DNA of 64,000 nt from Streptomyces sp. MST-110588 (lineage in GTDB: Bacteria > Actinomycetota > Actinomycetes > Streptomycetales > Streptomycetaceae), in the NCBI RefSeq assembly GCF_022695595.1, contig NZ_CP074380.1:4166001-4230000 (forward strand). Direction: 5' to 3'. Positions 58,985 to 64,000 of the stretch are shown here, one piece after another. How positions within the stretch are numbered: the stretch's first letter is position 1; every line of letters starts with the position of its first letter. The position numbers and the translations under genes are program-made. The notes below the pieces were generated by a model that was not told where the DNA came from, ran no database searches, and saw only the letters and a list, made by a program, of their open reading frames with translations.

Positions 58985-59886
58985 CAAGGAGCAGGCCGGA
59001 AGTGCCCGAGAGACTGGGGAGACTGCCGGACTCCGTGGTCAGCAAGGTGTTGACGCCGAGCGTGGTGAGAGGGGCACCACTGCCCCAGGCGGCACTGATC
59101 AACGGCTCCGTGGATGCATTCGACGAGTCGCCGCGGTGGAAGGTGGAGGAACTGCGTGCCCTCCTCGACGAGGTGCTGGAACGCTTCGAAGGGGAGCGCC
59201 CGACGGCGTCCGACGCATGGCTGGCTCCTCGACTGCACTCCACGGTGCGTCTTTTCAGGGCAGAGGCCGCGGATTCGGCCCTATGGAACTTCATCGCCCT
59301 GCGCGTCGGTCCCGACTACGTCCGATGGCGCTGGGGCAAGAAGTCGCAGGGCGGTCGCACGGTCGTCGGTCAGGCGGCGCGCTTCAGCGGACGTTGGGAC
59401 ATCCAGGCTTTTTCCCGGCTCTGGTGGGCCGCCGAACTTTTCCGCGACGGCGACGAGTATGCGCCGGTTGTCGTGGCGTGTGGGAACCAAGACGTCCTCA
59501 ACACTGCGCTTCGACTGGACATGAACCATCACCGACCGTCCGCCCAAGCTCTGGTGCGTCTTCTGGAGACAGAAGTCGTGCGCACAGGACGAGATGTGAA
59601 CGGCCTCGTCAAGGCGGCGGGTGCGGCGGGGAGCACGTTGGTGTACGAGGCGCTGGCTGCCGACGAACCACGTGACCACGAAGCCGTGCGTGCATGGATC
59701 GATGCTGTTGAGTCCGACCTGCTGTGGAGCCCCGGTGGCCTGCCGCGGGGGCCGGCCGACGGAAAAGCTCCGAACCACTCGGTGGAGAAGCTCACCGAGT
59801 GGTTCGCGAACCTCTTCGCGACTGCCCCGGTGCGTGGCAGGGAGTTGGGCGAGAGTGATGAAGAGGAGGTGGAAATCAGGACCTGA
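58981..59886 (+). CDS. uncharacterised defence-island protein, DUF6339-like (301 aa)
   Basis: The N-terminus LPDSVVSKVLTPSVVRGAPL is followed by a helical region. LWNFIALRVGPDYVRWRWGK, FSGRWDIQAFSRLWWAAELF and an acidic tail follow. It resembles proteins labelled DUF6339 that accompany cytosine methyltransferase genes; this assignment is from memory. No catalytic motif is evident. It ends 11 bp inside the convergent methyltransferase gene, an unusual tail-to-tail overlap. GTG start overlapped with the preceding stop. Confidence 0.7.
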   Translation: MTRSRPEVPERLGRLPDSVVSKVLTPSVVRGAPLPQAALINGSVDAFDESPRWKVEELRALLDEVLERFEGERPTASDAWLAPRLHSTVRLFRAEAADSALWNFIALRVGPDYVRWRWGKKSQGGRTVVGQAARFSGRWDIQAFSRLWWAAELFRDGDEYAPVVVACGNQDVLNTALRLDMNHHRPSAQALVRLLETEVVRTGRDVNGLVKAAGAAGSTLVYEALAADEPRDHEAVRAWIDAVESDLLWSPGGLPRGPADGKAPNHSVEKLTEWFANLFATAPVRGRELGESDEEEVEIRT

Positions 59887-61048
59887 GCGCTTCGTAAACC
59901 ATTCCGGCCAGAGCTTTTGAGAGCCCGACCGGTACGGCGTTGCCGATCTGCCGCCCGATCTGAATTTTACTGCCGCTCCACTTGAAATCCTTGGGAAACC
60001 CTTGGATCAGAGCTGCTTCGTAATGTGTGATGGGGCGGTGGGCGCGCGGATGGAGGTAACGTCCCTTTTCCGGCTTGTAGAACTCGGTTCGGATGGTGAC
60101 CGATGGTCGGTCCCAGTACAGGCGCCCCATGACGTCGTGGGAACCTGTTTTATGAGCCAACCACTTCTCGGTGGACAGCGCCGGCGGCAGATCGTGCCGG
60201 TTTCCGCCTTCAGGGATGGCTTCGTAACGCCTCTTGGAGAGGGGGGTCGGATTTCTTCCGAAATGTAGATCCGTGGTCTTGAAGGCGCCGGGGAGCGTGA
60301 CTCCCAGCGGGTCACACTTGCCCTCGGGAAGTTCGGTGGTAAGCGTTTCCTCGGGAGTGTGGGCGAAAACTGACGGGCCCACCCCTACCCACGATTGCTG
60401 TTCGGAACCGGGAAGGAATTCCAGGCCGTTCTTGGCGTGGGTCGGTTTCGGATACTGCATGTTCGCCAAATGCTTCAGGTCTCGACGCACGGCGACAACT
60501 ATCGCGCGGCGACGGGCCTGCGGCACGCCGTAGTCGGCGGAGTTCAGAACCGAATGCTGGGCCAGGACGTAATCGCGCAGTTCGCCGTCCGGTTTCTCGG
60601 TCGCCGCGTGCAGCAAGGCGAATTCCGGGGAGCGGAGGAAGCGGTCGACGTTCTCGACGATGAAGAGCTTCGGCTTGATGGCGTTCACGATGCGTGTGTA
60701 CTCACGCCACAACTTGTTGCGGGGATCGTTCTCATCTTCCTTGCCGAGACCCGAGAAGCCCTGACAGGGCGGCCCTCCGAGGATCACCTCGGCCTGGACC
60801 TCCTTGGAATCCGGCTCCCAGTCCTCGATGTCCCCGGCATGGATGTGTTCCACCCCACCGGCCTCGTCGGCGAAGTTGAGTGCATACGTGGAGGCTGCGG
60901 CAATGTCGTGCTCGACTGCCGCAGCCGTACGGAAGACGGGCTCGGTGACACCGAGGGGGCGGAACTCGTGGAAGCCCTGCGTGAAGCCCCCGCAACCCGA
61001 AAATAGATCAACTACGTTGATGGTGCGGGGGTTGCGGGAGGCGCTCAT
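59876..61048 (-). CDS. DNA (cytosine-5-)-methyltransferase, intact
   Basis: 390 aa with the m5C methyltransferase motifs in order: I VVDLFSGCGGFTQGF (13-27), IV GGPPCQGFSGLG with catalytic C95, VI FIVENVDRFL, VIII PQARRRAIVVAV, a variable target-recognition region, and IX/X RPSVTIRTEFYKPEKGR and GNAVPVGLSKALAGM. It transfers a methyl group from SAM to cytosine C5; the target sequence is not readable. It is downstream of the second methyltransferase on the same strand. A cognate Vsr is nearby, so the modification is probably lasting and mutagenic. Confidence 0.95.
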   Translation of the reverse strand: MSASRNPRTINVVDLFSGCGGFTQGFHEFRPLGVTEPVFRTAAAVEHDIAAASTYALNFADEAGGVEHIHAGDIEDWEPDSKEVQAEVILGGPPCQGFSGLGKEDENDPRNKLWREYTRIVNAIKPKLFIVENVDRFLRSPEFALLHAATEKPDGELRDYVLAQHSVLNSADYGVPQARRRAIVVAVRRDLKHLANMQYPKPTHAKNGLEFLPGSEQQSWVGVGPSVFAHTPEETLTTELPEGKCDPLGVTLPGAFKTTDLHFGRNPTPLSKRRYEAIPEGGNRHDLPPALSTEKWLAHKTGSHDVMGRLYWDRPSVTIRTEFYKPEKGRYLHPRAHRPITHYEAALIQGFPKDFKWSGSKIQIGRQIGNAVPVGLSKALAGMVYEALRS

Positions 61049-62079
61049 GGGCTAGATCTTAGTCGGCGAAGGGCGTGTTCAGCACGAGCCCTACGAGGAA
61101 GGGGCGAGGGCTGCGAATATGCGCCGCCCGAGAGCCTGGGCGAGCGGCGGGGCACGGCCTGCCCCACCTGCCGATAGCTACGGGTCTTCAACCCGGTGAT
61201 CACCCAGTCCGAAGGGAAGCCCTGCAGCAGCGCAGTCTGCGGAACAGTCAGGGCGGGCAGGTTCTTGCGATCTCCGGTCGGGTCCCAGGGGGTGTCCGGT
61301 CCCGGCAACGAGTCGGCGACGGTGCCGCCGTTGATGCCCATCTCCTGCCAGATCTTCTTCGCCCTGGCGGGGCCGAGATCGGCGCCGCCGCGCTTGTCCG
61401 AACCGCCGACCAGAGTCGGGGCGACACGCTGAGCGTGCGCCGCCCATGTGTGTGCGTGAGGCCATCCCTGTTCCGCCATGGAGGCGTGAAGCGCATCACC
61501 GACGGTCGGTGCCGGGCCGGGAAGGGGTTCCGGCCAGGTGAAGGCACCAGCAAAAGGCTCTTTCAGGGCGACGAAGAATCCGTGTTTGCGGTCCTGGGGT
61601 ACGCCGTAATGCATGGCGTTCAGTACCTTTGCGAACAGGCGGTATCCAAGGTGCTCCAGCTCGGCTCGGATCTCCGCACGTACGTCGGCGAAGTCTGCCC
61701 CGTCGACGAGCCCTGGGACGTTCTCGATGATTACTGCCTTGGGCCCGACGGCTCCCACCAGATAGAGCGCTGCTGTGACCAGCTTGCGTTCGGCTTCGTC
61801 CTCCGGGCGGTTGATCGTGGCCACAGACTTGACCCTCGGAGTGCCTGCGGACAGGAGATCGACATCGAAGGCTTCAGGGTGCTGGGCCGGGTCGAATGTG
61901 CTCAGGTCCTCCTGGAGCAGCGGCCAGTTCGGCCTGTTGGCCTTCAGCGTCTCAAGGGATTGCCCGTCCGTTTCGACCAGGAGGGACGGTGTGAAGCCGG
62001 CGTTCTCCAGTCCGAGGGCCAGACCTCCGGCACCTGCGCAGAGTTCCAGTGATCTGAGACGGGTCGATGTGGTCATCAT
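61045..62079 (-). CDS. cytosine methyltransferase homologue lacking the catalytic Cys, frameshifted 3' end
   Basis: 344 aa as read. Motif I is LELCAGAGGLALGLENAG, motif VI VIIENVPGL and motif VIII PQDRKHGFFVAL, so the SAM fold is present. In place of motif IV PCQ it has SAGTPRVKSVA (P81-R82-V83), so the nucleophile Cys is absent. At 61149-61152 (four G on the plus strand) the frame changes. The other frame reads PPLAQALGRRIFAALAPSS and stops at 61091, a normal motif X, while the literal frame gives unrelated residues to 61045. AAGGAGA precedes the double ATG (62079 or 62076). Likely a DNA-binding, non-catalytic or regulatory partner. Confidence 0.8.
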   Translation of the reverse strand: MMTTSTRLRSLELCAGAGGLALGLENAGFTPSLLVETDGQSLETLKANRPNWPLLQEDLSTFDPAQHPEAFDVDLLSAGTPRVKSVATINRPEDEAERKLVTAALYLVGAVGPKAVIIENVPGLVDGADFADVRAEIRAELEHLGYRLFAKVLNAMHYGVPQDRKHGFFVALKEPFAGAFTWPEPLPGPAPTVGDALHASMAEQGWPHAHTWAAHAQRVAPTLVGGSDKRGGADLGPARAKKIWQEMGINGGTVADSLPGPDTPWDPTGDRKNLPALTVPQTALLQGFPSDWVITGLKTRSYRQVGQAVPRRSPRLSGGAYSQPSPLPRRARAEHALRRLRSSP

Positions 62080-62284
62080 TCTCCTTGACAGCCGTGGGAT
62101 GTACTCAACGTACGTGAAAGGCCGATCGTGGAGAAGGCCCTTCTCGCATACCGTCCGGTCCTTTTTGTGGCGTCACCTGCATCTTTCGAATGGGCGGTCC
62201 ATGGCTCCCTTTTAAGGGCGTCATGGCTTTCGAATTATTTGGCCCGAACAAAGGGGTGGCATCACTTCTCTGCGAGCGGTCTCG

Positions 62285-63640
62285 TCACCGATCGTGCCGT
62301 TCGGATGTGCCCGGTGGTGGGACCTGAGGTGCCGGCGGACAGTGCGGCCACGTCGGGAAGGAGGCGTGGAGGAAGGCGGGGTGAGTTGGGGGTTTGTGGT
62401 GCCAGAGGTGGTGGAGGAGGGATTGTTCGCGGGTGGGGAAGTCGGGGGTGGGGCCGGTGCGGTGGGCTCGGCGGCGGAGGAAGGCTAGGGAGGTGGCCAG
62501 GGCGGCGTACTCGGTGACGGCGCGGGCGGCGGCGGGGCCGTGGGTGTGGCGGGCGATGTCGCGGGCTCGGGCGCGGGTTTTGAGGGAGGACAGGGCGAGG
62601 GGTTCGTGGGGGAGGAGCCAGCCGGTGGCCACGTACGGGAGGAGGTAGGTGCGCAGGGAGAGGAGTTCGCGGTGGCGGGTCCAGATGGCCAGCCAGGTCA
62701 GGGCCGCGAAGACCGGGACCATGATCAGGCCGTAGACGGTCAGGAAGCCGAAGTCGCCGAGGTTGGAGGCGCCGTTCCAGATGGAGTGCAGGAGGACGGC
62801 GGTCAGCAGGCCGAGGAAGGGCAGGGCCAGCCGTAGCGGGCGGCGGGCGGGGTAGCGGGTGGCGGCTATGCCGAAGGCCAGGCCGGTGAGGATCGTGAAG
62901 AGGGGGTGCGCGAAGGGGGACATGATCACGCGTACGAAGAAGGTGCCGGCGGTCAGGGAGTCCAGGCCGGTGTGGCCCAGGGACTGGTCCTGTCCGAAGG
63001 CGTTGCCGATGTAGAGAACGTTCTCGGTGAAGGCGAAGCCGGTGGCGGTGATGCCGGCGATGACGATGCCGTCCGTGATGCCGTCGAAGTCGCGGCGGCG
63101 GAAGAGGAAGAGGAGGAGGACCGCGGCGGCTTTCACCGATTCCTCGACGACCGGGGCGATGACGGTGGCGCCCCAGGTTTCCGCGTCGCGTGGCGAGAGC
63201 GTGGACAGGTTGGTGGCCAGCCAGTTCGTGGCGAAGCTGTTGGCGAGGATGGCCACCAGCGTGGCGGCGCAGGCGCCCCAGGCGAAGGCGAACGCGAGGT
63301 TGCGCCAGGGCTCCGGCTCCAGGCGGTCCAGCCAGCAGAAGGCGGCCAGGAGGACGGGGACGGGGAAGACCGCGAGGCCCAGGCCGACGAGGAAGCCCTC
63401 GGTGCCTGTCTGCTGGCGGACCATCGCGAGGATGATCACGCCGCAGAGGGAGAGCAGGGAGATCAGTCCGATTGCCCGGGCCGTTCTGCTGTGCCACAGA
63501 GGGGGCCGGCGCGGCTTGTAGTGGTACCGCGCCGGTGAGGTGGGCGAGGCAGCGGCGGGGGTGCCTGGGCTCGGCGCGTACGCCGGCAGCGGCGGGTGGG
63601 CCGGTATCGGCGGATGCGAGGGCGGCGGAGGCGGGTGCAC
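62285..63640 (-). CDS. PrsW-family intramembrane metalloprotease
   Basis: 451 aa. A Pro-rich N-terminal tail of about 45 residues precedes eight or more helices. The PrsW motifs are visible: VVEESVKAAAVLLLFLF (EExxK), GFAFTENVLYIG, SPFAHPLFTILTGLAFG and LLHSIWNG. PrsW cleaves membrane anti-sigma factors in B. subtilis; the Streptomyces role is inferred. A His/Pro-rich cytoplasmic C-terminus of about 100 residues is added. The ATG at 63640 is reasonable. It resumes the conserved gene order after the island. Confidence 0.93.
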   Translation of the reverse strand: MHPPPPPSHPPIPAHPPLPAYAPSPGTPAAASPTSPARYHYKPRRPPLWHSRTARAIGLISLLSLCGVIILAMVRQQTGTEGFLVGLGLAVFPVPVLLAAFCWLDRLEPEPWRNLAFAFAWGACAATLVAILANSFATNWLATNLSTLSPRDAETWGATVIAPVVEESVKAAAVLLLFLFRRRDFDGITDGIVIAGITATGFAFTENVLYIGNAFGQDQSLGHTGLDSLTAGTFFVRVIMSPFAHPLFTILTGLAFGIAATRYPARRPLRLALPFLGLLTAVLLHSIWNGASNLGDFGFLTVYGLIMVPVFAALTWLAIWTRHRELLSLRTYLLPYVATGWLLPHEPLALSSLKTRARARDIARHTHGPAAARAVTEYAALATSLAFLRRRAHRTGPTPDFPTREQSLLHHLWHHKPPTHPAFLHASFPTWPHCPPAPQVPPPGTSERHDR

Positions 63641-63668
63641 CTACCGACCCTAACCACGCGCAGGCGGA

Positions 63669-64000
63669 CTATGCGGGGCGGCGGCGGAAGAGGAGGTCGT
63701 GGACCACATGTCCCTTGTCCAGTCCCTGTCCCTCGAACTTGGTCAGAGGCCGGAAATCCGGCCGTGGGGCGTAGTCGGGGTAGAGGTTCTCCAGGGTCGG
63801 CTCGGCGGAGAGGACCTCCAGCATCTGCTCGGCGTACGGTTCCCAGTCGGTCGCGCAGTGGACCAGGGCGCCGGGGGCGAGCCGGGTGGACGCGAGGGAG
63901 ATGAAGTCGGGCTGGATCAGCCGGCGCTTGTGGTGCCGCTTCTTCGGCCACGGGTCGGGGAAGAAGACGCGCAGACCGGCGAGTGAGCCGGGGGCGAGCA
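63669..64000 (-). CDS. trmB: tRNA (guanine-N7-)-methyltransferase, 5' truncated by the window edge
   Basis: Only the C-terminal about 110 residues are inside the window. [20 protein letters not shown] contains the TrmB signature PDPWPK. Then comes [20 protein letters not shown], a SAM-fold end, and [20 protein letters not shown], the tRNA-contact tail. The enzyme methylates G46 in the tRNA variable loop. The gene continues beyond base 64000 on the minus strand. Confidence 0.95.
   Translation of the reverse strand, partial: LAPGSLAGLRVFFPDPWPKKRHHKRRLIQPDFISLASTRLAPGALVHCATDWEPYAEQMLEVLSAEPTLENLYPDYAPRPDFRPLTKFEGQGLDKGHVVHDLLFRRRPA

Overview
The window is chromosomal DNA from a Streptomyces or very close relative. 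It has very high GC, a strong G/C bias at third codon positions that leaves long antisense frames open, frequent GTG starts, and the actinobacterial markers bldC, an Lsr2 paralogue, DUF3073 and valine dehydrogenase. The gene order (purD ... purC ... tRNA-Gly, lsrL, purSQL ... purF purM DUF3073 vdh bldC hrpA ... prsW trmB) is, from memory, the conserved Streptomyces core.

Layout. 1-3.4 kb: a small unknown ORF, a GntR/FadR regulator, a conserved unknown and a SLATT-type membrane protein whose reading frame looks damaged. 3.4-12.6 kb: purD, a membrane protein with a degenerate M48 peptidase region, a DMFase-beta-like protein, a divergent LysR/MFS pair with a clear operator, and purC. 12.7-17.3 kb: a four-gene ABC exporter plus two-component operon lying between two identical tRNA-Gly(GCC) genes, then an aberrant tRNA-Gly(UCC). 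17.5-27.2 kb: lsrL, purSQL, a winged-helix regulator with a perfect palindromic operator, an M23 peptidase fused in frame to a mycothiol-dependent isomerase-like domain, purF and purM. 27.4-31.7 kb: DUF3073, vdh, an unknown, bldC and DUF6274. 31.8-44.6 kb: tRNA-Asp, hrpA, a six-TM permease-like protein, tRNA-Phe/Asp/Glu, a metallophosphoesterase, a small zincin, an RGG-tailed DEAD-box helicase and tRNA-Lys. 45-54.7 kb: a beta-lactamase-fold hydrolase, a PP2C/SpoIIE phosphatase, a DUF2332 protein, a secreted M23 peptidase, an MFS transporter and an aldo/keto reductase. 54.7-62.1 kb: a probable defence or restriction-modification island (vsr, a small ORF, an XRE-GHKL ATPase operon and two convergent cytosine methyltransferase genes). 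The window ends with a PrsW protease and a truncated trmB.

How the genes work together. purD, purC, purS-purQ-purL, purF and purM cover six steps of IMP synthesis from five separate promoters; purD and purF look leaderless. The ABC ATPase/permease and histidine kinase/response regulator form one operon of the drug or cell-envelope-stress type. The most unusual parts are the 54.7-62.1 kb island, where one methyltransferase has lost its catalytic cysteine and carries a C-terminal frameshift, and the tRNA-Gly(UCC), which lacks standard D-loop/T-arm features in a way that recalls cell-wall glycyl-tRNAs. No insertion sequence, CRISPR array, rRNA or replication origin was seen.
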